From positions 1-10,556 of the forward strand of contig DOQE01000115.1 of NCBI GenBank assembly GCA_003512585.1: 10,556 bases of DNA, read 5' to 3'. Made by a program: the position numbers and the translations under genes. How positions within the stretch are numbered: the stretch's first letter is position 1; every line of letters starts with the position of its first letter. A model generated the notes under the pieces. The model had not been told where the DNA came from. It did not search any database and saw only the letters and a list, made by a program, of their open reading frames with translations. This document shows, piece after piece, positions 1 to 6,432 of the stretch. This DNA is from Bacillota bacterium. Lineage in GTDB: Bacteria; Bacillota_I; Bacilli_A; RFN20; CAG-826.

Positions 1-64
1 GAACCACCGAACCCGAAGGAGCTGATTTACAGTCAGCCGCGTTTGGCCACTTCGCTATTCACCC
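1..64 (-). tRNA. tRNA-Tyr(GTA), 3' end cut by window edge
   Basis: Read on the minus strand, the gene begins at 64 with acceptor strand GGGTGAA, then T8-A9, a D arm, an anticodon stem CTGA/TCAG and a loop CTGTAAA giving anticodon GTA (Tyr). A short extra arm (about CTCC-TTCG-GG) follows, as expected for bacterial tRNA-Tyr. The window ends at the start of the T loop, so the 3' acceptor half is missing. It lies 35 nt downstream of tRNA-Val with no promoter or terminator between them, so the two are probably cotranscribed. Confidence 0.93.
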
Positions 65-99
65 GTATCTATTTTTATTGACGCGTTCCTTAGAAGAAC

Positions 100-174
100 T
101 GGTGGATGCTACAGGGTTCGAACCTGTGACCCCCGCCTTGTAAGGGCGATGCTCTCCCGCTGAGCTAAGCATCC
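100..174 (-). tRNA. tRNA-Val(TAC)
   Basis: This is a complete cloverleaf on the minus strand. The acceptor stem GGATGCT/AGCATCC is perfect over 7 bp, followed by discriminator A and an encoded CCA (100-103 as TGGT). The D arm is GCTC/GAGC. The anticodon stem TCGCC/GGCGG encloses loop CTTACAA, so the anticodon is TAC, which reads GUA and other Val codons. The T arm is CAGG/CCTG around TTCGAA. It is the first gene of a tRNA-Val/tRNA-Tyr unit transcribed from the promoter at 202-230. Confidence 0.96.
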
Positions 175-201
175 GCGGGTATCCGCAAAACGCGCTTGAC
201 T

Positions 202-230
202 AATATATCATTATAAAAGTAAGAAAGCAA
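202..230 (-). promoter_or_regulatory. sigma-A-like promoter of tRNA-Val/tRNA-Tyr
   Basis: On the minus strand, TTGCTT (225-230) and TATATT (202-207) are separated by exactly 17 bp. Initiation would fall near 194-196, about 20 nt before the mature tRNA-Val 5' end. A TATAAT lies inside the spacer (211-216) but has no matching -35 at 16-18 bp, so the 17-bp pair is preferred. Confidence 0.7.
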
Positions 231-292
231 CGCTAATATTTTGCAAATTTTACCAAATGCCACACAGTATTTGTTTTTTTCTTATTTTTGTT

Positions 293-320
293 AAAAAAAG
301 CGGATTGTTTTCAACCCGCT
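293..320 (-). terminator. rho-independent terminator after pgi
   Basis: On the minus strand, arms AGCGGGTTG (312-320) and CAATCCGCT (299-307) form a 9-bp stem (one G-T pair) around a 4-nt AAAA loop. A run of seven T follows (293-299 as A on the plus strand). It starts 5 nt after the pgi stop codon, ends the four-gene operon and insulates the tRNA unit downstream. Confidence 0.93.
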
Positions 321-325
321 ATTTT

Positions 326-1603
326 TTAAAAACCAGGTTTTCCAAGCAAGTGGAACATGTTTTTCTTGTATATTTCAACCCCAGGCTGATTAAACGGATT
401 GACATTATTTAAATAGGCCGACATTGCACACGCCCTCATAAAGAAGTAGAGAAGATGGCCTAATTCTTTACTATCCATTTTGCTCATATTGATGACAATG
501 TTAGGAACTTTTCCAGTCTTGCTATGGGCAAGTAAGGTTCCTTCCATAGCTTTTTTAGAGACAAATTCAAGCGATTTGCCGTTTAGATAGTTTAGTCCAT
601 CTAAATTATCATCATCATTAGGAATTATTACTTCTTCTTTTGATTCTTCAATATTTAAGACTGTTTCAAATAAAACTTTTGAGCCTTCTTGTATAAATTG
701 TCCTAGGGAGTGTAAATCAGTTGTAAAAGTGGCGGAATCTGGCAATAAGCCCGAGCTATCTTTTCCTTCGGATTCGCCATAGAGCTGTTTCCACCATTCG
801 CCTAGTTGGACTAAATTTGGCTCATAGGTTACAAACATTTCAACCGGATATCCTTTTTCTTTATAAAGGTAATGTCTAGCCAAGGCATATTTATAGGCTT
901 CGTTAATCGAATCGGTATCGTATTCGTCTTTTCCTTCTTTAGCTCCAAGCATAAATTCATCTATATCTATGCCGGCAACTGCCATTGGCAGTAGCCCTAC
1001 AGCTGTAAAAACGCTATAACGGCCTCCGACATCATCAGGCAAGACAAATCTTTCGTAGCCATATTTTTTGCATAGTTCTAGTAAAGCGCCTTTTTTGGCA
1101 TCCGTTGTTGCAAATATAGCTTTTGCTGCTTCTTCTTTGCCTATTTGTTTTTCAAGCTGTTCTCTTAACAAGCGGAAGGCAATTGAAGTTTCGGTTGTTG
1201 TTCCGGATTTAGAAATTACGTTGATGGCAAATTTTTTCCCTTCTAGCATTTTTAACACTTGATGTACGTATTTACTAGAAAAAGTTTGTCCCATGAAAAT
1301 AATCGGGAAACTATTTTCCTTAAATAATCCGTTAATGGCTTCTATTGCTGCTCTTGCACCTAAATATGATCCGCCAATCCCAGCCACGACTAGGCAATCG
1401 TAGTTCTCTTTAATGTATTTGGCGTCTTTTTTTATTCTTTCAAATTCTTCTTTATTATAGGTATAAGGATAATTGGCCCAACCTAAATAATCATTTCCAG
1501 GCAAGGTTTTTTCATTAATTGCCTTATTTATTTGAGCAACTTTTTCTTTGTATTTATTTTCTTCTAGTTTGAATCCTAAATGTGATAAATCAACTTTGAT
1601 CAT
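326..1603 (-). CDS. pgi: glucose-6-phosphate isomerase
   Basis: This cytosolic enzyme interconverts glucose 6-phosphate and fructose 6-phosphate in glycolysis and gluconeogenesis. The 425-aa length is the short bacterial form, near the ~450 aa of Bacillus enzymes. The sugar-phosphate site is visible as AGIGGSYLGA (about 74-83) and ISKSGTTTETS (130-140). The PGI signature with GGRYSVFTAVGLLP is at 193-206. Candidate catalytic residues are Glu277 in YGESEGKD, His298 in TDLHSLGQ and Lys413 in QPGVEIYKKN. The ATG at 1603 has an AGGAGAG ribosome site at normal spacing. That site overlaps the TAG stop of the upstream S1 gene, so translation of the two is probably coupled. It is the last gene of the operon and is followed by a strong terminator. 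Nothing essential appears missing. Confidence 0.98.
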   Translation of the reverse strand: MIKVDLSHLGFKLEENKYKEKVAQINKAINEKTLPGNDYLGWANYPYTYNKEEFERIKKDAKYIKENYDCLVVAGIGGSYLGARAAIEAINGLFKENSFPIIFMGQTFSSKYVHQVLKMLEGKKFAINVISKSGTTTETSIAFRLLREQLEKQIGKEEAAKAIFATTDAKKGALLELCKKYGYERFVLPDDVGGRYSVFTAVGLLPMAVAGIDIDEFMLGAKEGKDEYDTDSINEAYKYALARHYLYKEKGYPVEMFVTYEPNLVQLGEWWKQLYGESEGKDSSGLLPDSATFTTDLHSLGQFIQEGSKVLFETVLNIEESKEEVIIPNDDDNLDGLNYLNGKSLEFVSKKAMEGTLLAHSKTGKVPNIVINMSKMDSKELGHLLYFFMRACAMSAYLNNVNPFNQPGVEIYKKNMFHLLGKPGF

Positions 1604-1613
1604 TTTTTCTCTC

Positions 1614-1970
1614 CTAATTATTTAATTCTTCTTTTATCCATTCTGGTCTAGCTTGTTCTAAGGCGTTAAAGTCTATCTCGCTATCTTCTATTTTCTTATG
1701 GCGAAAAGTTAAATGACGTTCATTCGCGCTCATTTTTTTTAGGGAAACCCTGACATTCCCGTTTTCTTCATTGACGTCAATTATTTTGACGTTGTAGATA
1801 CTTCCAATCGTTATAAAGGAGGTAAAGGAGCGAATAAAAGATGAAGACACTTCGCTTATGTGAAGTAAGCCGGTCCACCCTTCATCAAAAAGGAGGATTG
1901 CATAACTTGAATAAACGGCAACAACCGTTCCGACCGCACATTCACCTACTTTAGGGAGCTTGGTATTCAT
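1614..1970 (-). CDS. yugI: S1-domain RNA-binding protein, CvfD/YugI (GSP13) family
   Basis: A 118-aa protein with a single S1 (OB-fold) RNA-binding domain at about residues 6-80. The S1 hallmarks are VGECAVGTVVAVYSSYAILLF, then GLLHISEVSS, then VKIIDVNEENGNVRVSLKKM. A charged tail ends in FNALEQARPEWIKEEL, resembling the F-x-x-L...P-x-W-I-x-E ending of the Bacillus YugI/GSP13 and streptococcal CvfD proteins. Members of that family bind RNA or ribosomes and act as stress or post-transcriptional regulators; a specific target cannot be inferred here. Its ATG overlaps the ispD TGA stop (ATGA), and its TAG stop lies within the pgi ribosome site, so it is translationally coupled on both sides. The symbol is by family resemblance. 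Confidence 0.88.
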   Translation of the reverse strand: MNTKLPKVGECAVGTVVAVYSSYAILLFDEGWTGLLHISEVSSSFIRSFTSFITIGSIYNVKIIDVNEENGNVRVSLKKMSANERHLTFRHKKIEDSEIDFNALEQARPEWIKEELNN

Positions 1971-2680
1971 GGAAGTTCCTCTCCTTTCATTTTCTCAAAT
2001 AATTGTAAATCTTTCGGATAATTTATTTTAATGTTTTTTTCATTTCCTTTAACAATGGCAACATCTTTTTTTAACTGTTTTACTAAACTAGCATCGTCTG
2101 TGATGCCTTCACTTTGCTTTTTATTTCCTTTTTTATGGGCTTTATAAATTAAAGAGAATAAAAATGTTTGGGGGGTTTGGGCAATATAAATTTCATTTCT
2201 ATTTAAATATTTGTTGACTTCATATCCATTGGAAGAAACAAAAATGGAATTAGTTACTTTGATTGCAGTTACCACGGCTTTATTTATTCTTGCAGACTCA
2301 ATATTTTCTTTTATCAATTGTTGGTTTAAATTCGGTCTGTCACCATCTTGGATCAACACAATCGAGTCATCACTCAACCCATATTCTTTTAAGTATTTTA
2401 AAGCAATATAACCAGATTCTTGTCTTGTTTTGCCTCCGCTAATTATGGCTTTGACTTTTTTGTTTCCATAAGTTAGAGCTATTTGCTTAGTTTTTTCTAT
2501 CGTTTCTTTTTTTGCCACGATAAATATTTCATCAATTAATTCGCTTTTGCCTAATTCTTCTAAAGCAAATGACATCAGAGGTTTGCCTAAAGCTAGGGCA
2601 AATTGTTTTTCGCTTCCGAATCTAATTCCGGATCCACCCGTTAATAAAATAGCTACATTTGCTTTCTTTTTTATTTTCAT
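1967..2680 (-). CDS. ispD: IspD/TarI-family cytidylyltransferase, probable 2-C-methyl-D-erythritol 4-phosphate cytidylyltransferase
   Basis: A 237-aa GT-A-like nucleotidyltransferase. IspD joins CTP to methylerythritol 4-phosphate in the MEP isoprenoid pathway; TarI makes CDP-ribitol for teichoic acids. Motifs in order are the CTP loop LLTGGSGIRFG (12-22) with the Lys of EKQF at 25, GKPL (32-35), SGGKTRQES (81-89), QDGDRP (111-116), IAQTPQTF (166-173), TDDASLV (194-200) and YPKDL (221-225). QDGDRP replaces the usual HDGARP, and the N-terminal loop is shorter than in many IspD proteins, so substrate assignment is not certain. No ribosome site precedes the ATG, which starts 4 nt after the phosphatase stop, so reinitiation is likely. 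The next gene overlaps it by 4 nt. Adjacency to a HAD phosphatase would also suit a CDP-alcohol pathway. Confidence 0.85.
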   Translation of the reverse strand: MKIKKKANVAILLTGGSGIRFGSEKQFALALGKPLMSFALEELGKSELIDEIFIVAKKETIEKTKQIALTYGNKKVKAIISGGKTRQESGYIALKYLKEYGLSDDSIVLIQDGDRPNLNQQLIKENIESARINKAVVTAIKVTNSIFVSSNGYEVNKYLNRNEIYIAQTPQTFLFSLIYKAHKKGNKKQSEGITDDASLVKQLKKDVAIVKGNEKNIKINYPKDLQLFEKMKGEELP

Positions 2681-2684
2681 AACG

Positions 2685-3524
2685 TTAATCGAAAACCGGA
2701 TTTTGGTTTTCCCTTGATCTTAGTGATTCATTTATTGCTATGCCTTGAATGATAAGTTTCAATACTTTTTCAAGATCTTTTCCAGAGGAATAATCAGCAA
2801 CACAAGAATAATTAACTCGCCCATTTTCATAAAGAGAAGCTACTCTATCTTCTTTTCCTTTTGGATAGACCGCTATGGATTTTCCTCCATTGTTTTTAAC
2901 GATTATCATTGATGGTATATCAGTCATTCCATCACCAATATAAACAATATTGGAGTAAGGGATTCTTCTATCTGGTTTCTTTTCATTTACGCCAACATCG
3001 TCAGTCGCATCATAGACCCCTTTGGAAATACGAAAGAAGTATTGGGTTTTTTGAGTGTAATTGATGGCTAGCTTTGGCCAAATCGCGATTCCAGTTTCTT
3101 TATCAAAAACATATTCGCACCCATAAATTACTTTAAACTCAGAAGCAATTTGACAGCCTTCGACTATTTCTTTGTTTCCCGAAGAAACTAAATAATGCTC
3201 GACTTTGACGCCATGTTCCTTGCCATATTCATTAATTCTCTCAAACCAAGTTGTTACTCCAGGAAAAAACTTAATGGATTTGCCACATTCTTGTAAAAAC
3301 GCCTTATCTAGTTTTATGCCTTTTTCTTCGGCAACTTCTTTCATAACATAAAGATAGGAAAGGATTTTTTCGCATCCAGTTTCAGCGGAAAACTTTCCTG
3401 TCCTTGCCCAAAATTCTTCCTTACTCATCCCCATGGCTGGAATAAATCCAAAATTTTGCATATCTGTAATGGCTAAAGTTGAATCGAAATCATATAAAAT
3501 TGCGCAAATGGGCTTTTTATTCAA
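2685..3524 (-). CDS. HAD-superfamily phosphatase (phosphoserine-phosphatase-like fold)
   Basis: A 279-aa protein with all four HAD motifs. Motif I is YDFDST (nucleophile Asp12, acid/base Asp14), motif II is the Ser-Ser-Gly at 114-116, motif III is probably Lys159, and motif IV is GDGMTD (197-202) with the Mg2+-binding Asp198 and Asp202. The long segment between motifs I and II (about 18-105) suggests a C1-type helical cap, which favours small phosphorylated substrates such as phosphoserine, phosphocholine or sugar phosphates. The substrate is unknown. I place the start at the TTG at 3524. The longer reading from the TTG at 3539 would put the GGAGG ribosome site inside the coding region, and 3524 sits 8 nt after that site. 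It is the first gene of the operon with the IspD-like gene, S1 protein and pgi. Confidence 0.88.
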   Translation of the reverse strand: MNKKPICAILYDFDSTLAITDMQNFGFIPAMGMSKEEFWARTGKFSAETGCEKILSYLYVMKEVAEEKGIKLDKAFLQECGKSIKFFPGVTTWFERINEYGKEHGVKVEHYLVSSGNKEIVEGCQIASEFKVIYGCEYVFDKETGIAIWPKLAINYTQKTQYFFRISKGVYDATDDVGVNEKKPDRRIPYSNIVYIGDGMTDIPSMIIVKNNGGKSIAVYPKGKEDRVASLYENGRVNYSCVADYSSGKDLEKVLKLIIQGIAINESLRSRENQNPVFD

Positions 3525-3532
3525 TGATATTT

Positions 3533-3537
3533 CCTCC
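3533..3537 (-). promoter_or_regulatory. ribosome binding site fixing the TTG start of the HAD gene
   Basis: GGAGG on the minus strand is followed by 8 nt and the TTG at 3524-3522. This supports a rare TTG start and a 279-aa product. The upstream in-frame TTG at 3539 overlaps the site itself. Confidence 0.8.
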
Positions 3538-3548
3538 AATCAAGAATA

Positions 3549-3577
3549 ATTATAAAGTAACTTTTGCCTATAGGCAA
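3549..3577 (-). promoter_or_regulatory. promoter of the HAD-ispD-yugI-pgi operon
   Basis: On the minus strand, TTGCCT (3572-3577) and a consensus TATAAT (3549-3554) are separated by 17 bp. The predicted start near 3542 gives a leader of about 18 nt containing the GGAGG site. The -35 box is half of a perfect palindrome, so binding of a repressor there could block RNA polymerase. Confidence 0.8.
3564..3577. promoter_or_regulatory. 14-bp perfect palindrome, candidate operator
   Basis: TTGCCTATAGGCAA reads the same on both strands. It covers the -35 box and the start of the spacer of the minus-strand operon promoter, and lies about 27 bp upstream of the -35 box for the LemA-like gene. A dimeric repressor site is the simple interpretation. 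No regulator gene is in the window to support a name. Confidence 0.5.
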
Positions 3578-3603
3578 TTAGGCCTAAAAAGCAAATAACA
3601 TCA

Positions 3604-3631
3604 TTGCTTGTCTATCCTTTTGCGATACAAT
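3604..3631 (+). promoter_or_regulatory. promoter of the LemA-like gene, probably leaderless
   Basis: TTGCTT (3604-3609) and TACAAT (3626-3631) are separated by 16 bp. Initiation is expected about 7 nt beyond the -10 box, near 3638-3639, only about 3 nt before the ATG at 3642. No ribosome binding sequence is present between the -10 box and the start codon. Confidence 0.6.
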
Positions 3632-3641
3632 ATTTTTTGTT

Positions 3642-4169
3642 ATGAAAACGTTTCAGGTCATTTTATTGGTATTAATGATTGTCGCGTTCTTATATGTATC
3701 CATTTTTCTTTATGTTTTTTCTCATGCGAACGATTTTAAAAGATCGATAAAAAGTAAAAGCGATTCTCTTTCCATTTTGCTTTTGGAAAAAGTAAATTCC
3801 TTGTCTAAAATCGATGCTTATTTTAAAAATAGTGGGATCGTATATTCGGAAAATCAAGATTTGATTATGAATGAGCTTTCCTCTATTTCTTTAGTTGATG
3901 TTGATTATAATGTACTCTTTCATTGCATTAATATAATAAAGAAAGCCGAATCTGCTTTATCTTTACTTTGTTTTGATCATCCGCTTATTGCAGAAAAGAA
4001 AGAATTTGGCTTAGAAAAAGTAAGATTAGAAGACCTAGATAGAAATTTTAGGGCAGGCATGGCTTTATATAATGCTGATGTTAACGCTTATAATTATTGG
4101 CTTTCGATTCCAGGCTATCGTTTGGTTTTAGCTATTCTTGGCTTTAAGAAAAAGAAAACTTTATCTTAA
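3642..4169 (+). CDS. divergent LemA-like membrane-anchored protein
   Basis: A 175-aa protein with one N-terminal membrane helix (about residues 5-27) followed by a helical domain. The C-terminal part, with LYNADVNAYNYWLSIPG (about 142-158) and then LAILGFKKKK, matches the conserved end of LemA proteins (a YN..V..YN motif, an F/IP turn, then LFGFKK). The usual N-terminal LemA signature, with its RR.DLIPNLV-type segment, is not recognisable, so this is a divergent member. LemA proteins are membrane-anchored coiled-coil-like proteins of poorly known function. The ATG has no ribosome site and lies 10 nt from a -10 box. The gene converges on the ABC-F gene, and the two stop codons overlap within TTAA. 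Confidence 0.75.
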   Translation: MKTFQVILLVLMIVAFLYVSIFLYVFSHANDFKRSIKSKSDSLSILLLEKVNSLSKIDAYFKNSGIVYSENQDLIMNELSSISLVDVDYNVLFHCINIIKKAESALSLLCFDHPLIAEKKEFGLEKVRLEDLDRNFRAGMALYNADVNAYNYWLSIPGYRLVLAILGFKKKKTLS

Positions 4170-5698
4170 AAATTAAGCTCATAATCAACTATGCCGTCAT
4201 AAAAATCTTTCTCATGGCTTACGATTATTACTGCGCCAGGAAATCTTTCTATGGCTTCAAATAAGGCGTCTTTGGCTTTTTGATCTAGATGATTTGTCGG
4301 CTCATCTAACATTAAAAAGTTAGATTTCTTTAATGTCATTATGGCAAATCTTGCTTTAGTTATTTCTCCGCCTGATAATTCTTTCATTTTACGCATGGCT
4401 AGTTCTTTCTTAACTCCAACAGCGCCTAAAGCGGAACGTATTTGAGTGTTATTTAGGTTTGGATAGACAGAGTGCACATATTCAAAAGGAGATAAGTTTA
4501 GATCAAGATTATCATCTTGGTCAAAATAGTTAATACTTGTTCCCTTTAGCCAATTGAAGGAACCGCCTAAACTAGGAATTTTGTTCATCAATGTTTTTAA
4601 TAAAGTCGTTTTTCCGACCCCGTTTTGTCCTAATATCGCTATTTTTTCTCCTTTTAGCAAGGTAAAAGAAATTGGATCTAGCAATGGCTTTCCATAACCT
4701 ATTTCTAATTCGTTAACTTCTAATGGTTTTTCTCCAACTTGACTAGAAAATGGGAAAGAAAAGAATACACGTCCTTCTTCTTTTCCTGGTGCGTTAATTA
4801 TTTCTAGGTGTTCTAATCTGGCTCTATGGCTTTTTGCCGCTTTTGAAGAAGTGGCCCTGACAATATGTTTAGCAATGAAATCTTCTTCTTTTTTTATATA
4901 TCTTTGTTGGGCTTCATAATTTTTCTCATATTGGATTTTATCTAATTCATGTTGCTTTTTATATTCTTCAAAACTTCCTTTATAGCGAGTTAGGTTTTTA
5001 TTTTCTAGGCAAAAAACAACATCGGCAATTTGGCTTAAAAATGATTCGTCATGGCTTACTATTAAAAAGGCATTTTGATAGTTTTTTAGAAAAGAAGCCA
5101 GCCAACTTACTTGGTTTTGGTCAAGAAAGTTAGTAGGTTCATCCATTATTAAAACATCGTGTTCTTCTAAAAGCATTTTGGCTAAATAGGCTTTTTCTCT
5201 TTGCCCTGAAGATAATAGATGTAGTTCTTTATTCAAATCATAATCATTGAAGCCTAATCCGTTTGTTAATCTTCCTACTTTTTCTTGTAAGGAATAAAAA
5301 CCCGAGTCATTTAACCTATCTGCAATTTTTTGGGCTTTTTCAAGCATTTTTTCATACCCTTCGGGGGCGCTAGAGGCTTGAAGATAGAGCTCTTCCATTT
5401 TCTTTTCTAAATCGAATTGTTCTTTATATACCCCATAAAGATAATCGCTTACCTTCATGTCTTGCTTGACTTTTAATTGTTGGTCTAGATATGAATAAGT
5501 AACTCCTCCTTCCCAACTGACTTTTCCTTCATCTGGTCTTAGCTCTCCTACGGCAATAGAAAGCAAAGTAGACTTGCCACACCCATTAACTCCTACTAAA
5601 CAAGCGTGTTCCCCTCTATTCAGCTTCAAGTTTACGTTTGAGTACAATTCTTTATCGCTGTAATTGAATTTTATGTTGGATAGTTCTAATAAGGCCAT
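4166..5698 (-). CDS. ABC-F family ATPase (ribosome-associated type)
   Basis: A 510-aa soluble protein with two ATP-binding cassettes and no membrane helix, as in ABC-F proteins, which act on the ribosome (translation factors or antibiotic-resistance protection proteins). Cassette 1 has Walker A GVNGCGKST (36-44), a variant signature LLSSGQ, Walker B VLIMDEPTNFLD and switch VSHDESF. A Lys/Arg-rich helical linker follows (about 240-300, with KAAKSHRARLEHL). Cassette 2 has GQNGVGKTT, LSGGEITKAR, FLMLDEPTNHLD and VSHEKDF. The C-terminus stops soon after the second switch, with no DNA-binding tail like Uup. The subfamily cannot be fixed by eye, and resistance is not implied. The ATG has no ribosome site and sits 9 nt after an extended -10 box, so the mRNA may be leaderless. 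Its stop overlaps that of the convergent LemA-like gene. Confidence 0.95.
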   Translation of the reverse strand: MALLELSNIKFNYSDKELYSNVNLKLNRGEHACLVGVNGCGKSTLLSIAVGELRPDEGKVSWEGGVTYSYLDQQLKVKQDMKVSDYLYGVYKEQFDLEKKMEELYLQASSAPEGYEKMLEKAQKIADRLNDSGFYSLQEKVGRLTNGLGFNDYDLNKELHLLSSGQREKAYLAKMLLEEHDVLIMDEPTNFLDQNQVSWLASFLKNYQNAFLIVSHDESFLSQIADVVFCLENKNLTRYKGSFEEYKKQHELDKIQYEKNYEAQQRYIKKEEDFIAKHIVRATSSKAAKSHRARLEHLEIINAPGKEEGRVFFSFPFSSQVGEKPLEVNELEIGYGKPLLDPISFTLLKGEKIAILGQNGVGKTTLLKTLMNKIPSLGGSFNWLKGTSINYFDQDDNLDLNLSPFEYVHSVYPNLNNTQIRSALGAVGVKKELAMRKMKELSGGEITKARFAIMTLKKSNFLMLDEPTNHLDQKAKDALFEAIERFPGAVIIVSHEKDFYDGIVDYELNF

Positions 5699-5707
5699 AA
5701 CAACTTA

Positions 5708-5716
5708 ATTTTACCA
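5708..5716 (-). promoter_or_regulatory. extended -10 promoter of the ABC-F gene
   Basis: TGGTAAAAT on the minus strand is an extended -10 element (TG plus one base plus TAAAAT at 5708-5713). No good -35 box lies at 16-18 bp. Initiation about 7 nt on would leave a leader of roughly 0-3 nt before the ATG at 5698. Confidence 0.5.
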
Positions 5717-5720
5717 AAAA

Positions 5721-5752
5721 TAGACAATAAATTTTAGTTTAATAATTGTCTA
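5721..5752. repeat. 8-bp inverted repeat in a divergent promoter region
   Basis: TAGACAAT (5721-5728) and ATTGTCTA (5745-5752) are perfect inverted arms around a 16-bp AT-rich centre. The right arm contains the plus-strand -35 box TTGTCT, and the left arm lies just upstream of the ABC-F extended -10 box. A shared operator for both divergent genes is possible. Confidence 0.5.
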
Positions 5753-5773
5753 TTGAATTTATGTTTATATAAT
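5746..5773 (+). promoter_or_regulatory. promoter of the six-helix membrane protein
   Basis: TTGTCT (5746-5751) and a consensus TATAAT (5768-5773) are separated by 16 bp. Initiation near 5780 places the ribosome site at the very 5' end of the message. This also excludes translation from the upstream in-frame ATG at 5753, which lies before the transcript start. Confidence 0.75.
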
Positions 5774-5778
5774 CTTGT

Positions 5779-5785
5779 GGGAGGA
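5779..5785 (+). promoter_or_regulatory. ribosome binding site fixing the start at 5792
   Basis: GGGAGGA, with 7 nt between the GGAGG core and the ATG at 5792. It selects this start over the ATG at 5753. Confidence 0.85.
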
Positions 5786-5791
5786 TTATTT

Positions 5792-6370
5792 ATGGCAAGT
5801 GAAAAAAGAAAGTGGAGCAGTGCTCATATAATGTTTTTAGTTGCTGGATTAGTTTTGTTGATAAGGTTTTTGGTTAATGGAGGCATTCCAAGTCCTAATG
5901 ATCCTTTAAAATTTGTCGTTGGGATTTTTGAACTTATTTTAATAATAGGTTTTTATTTCTTCTTTTTCTTTGAAGGAACAAATTGTTCAGGTACTTTAAA
6001 AGCTTTTGCCCCGGCTTTGCTTTTGATTATTTTAGACGGGCAATATTCAATGAATTTTGGCAATGCAAAAGCCAATGAAATAATTACCGGTATCGCTAAA
6101 ATGGCTTATCTATTGGTAGTGGTATGCGGCTTTGTTTTCTTATTTATTCATAACAAACTTGTTGGTGTTGTCTTTTCTTATTCTAGTTTGGTTTATGCTT
6201 TGTTTGTCTTAATTTCTTATGCTGTAATAGTCATCATGAACGCGGTAAATAAAACCACTTTCTCATGGCAAGAAATGTTTAATGCCATGTTACTATTTTT
6301 TGGATTTGGCTTGATATTTGCAGGCAGTTATTTGGCTACAAAAAACAAAGATTGGACACTTAGCAAATAA
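5792..6370 (+). CDS. unknown integral membrane protein, about six helices
   Basis: I do not recognise a family for this 192-aa protein. It has about six hydrophobic segments (roughly 12-28, 40-60, 69-83, 100-119, 124-149 and 161-182), a short basic N-terminus (SEKRKW) and a short polar C-terminus. A run of aromatic residues (FYFFFFF, about 54-60) ends the second helix, followed by EGTNCSG. No transporter, enzyme or channel motif is visible. The start is set by the GGAGG site and by the promoter, both of which lie inside the longer reading from 5753. It is a single-gene unit with its own promoter and terminator, divergent from the ABC-F gene across an inverted repeat that could co-regulate them. 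Functional links to neighbours are unproven. Confidence 0.85.
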   Translation: MASEKRKWSSAHIMFLVAGLVLLIRFLVNGGIPSPNDPLKFVVGIFELILIIGFYFFFFFEGTNCSGTLKAFAPALLLIILDGQYSMNFGNAKANEIITGIAKMAYLLVVVCGFVFLFIHNKLVGVVFSYSSLVYALFVLISYAVIVIMNAVNKTTFSWQEMFNAMLLFFGFGLIFAGSYLATKNKDWTLSK

Positions 6371-6393
6371 TTAAAACATCAACATAAAAAACA

Positions 6394-6420
6394 AATAGGG
6401 TCATTGTTGACCCTATTTTT
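6394..6420 (+). terminator. rho-independent terminator after the membrane protein gene
   Basis: AATAGGGTCA (6394-6403) and TGACCCTATT (6408-6417) form a perfect 10-bp stem with a TTGT loop, followed by further T. It lies 23 nt past the stop codon. On the minus strand it is followed by a T-rich stretch, so it could also act as a backup terminator for transcripts from the tRNA-Leu side. Confidence 0.93.
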
Positions 6421-6432
6421 ATACTATTAAAT

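Noticed and set aside
1967..1970. Mollicutes code with TGA as Trp
   Set aside because: TGA acts as the natural ispD stop in an ATGA overlap, Trp codons that I checked are TGG, and all genes have family-typical lengths under the standard code.
3525..3539. Longer HAD protein starting at the TTG at 3539
   Set aside because: That start overlaps the GGAGG ribosome site. The TTG at 3524 has ideal 8-nt spacing.
5753..5791. Longer membrane protein starting at the ATG at 5753
   Set aside because: The -10 box (5768-5773) and the ribosome site (5779-5785) lie inside this stretch, so it would not be transcribed as coding sequence.
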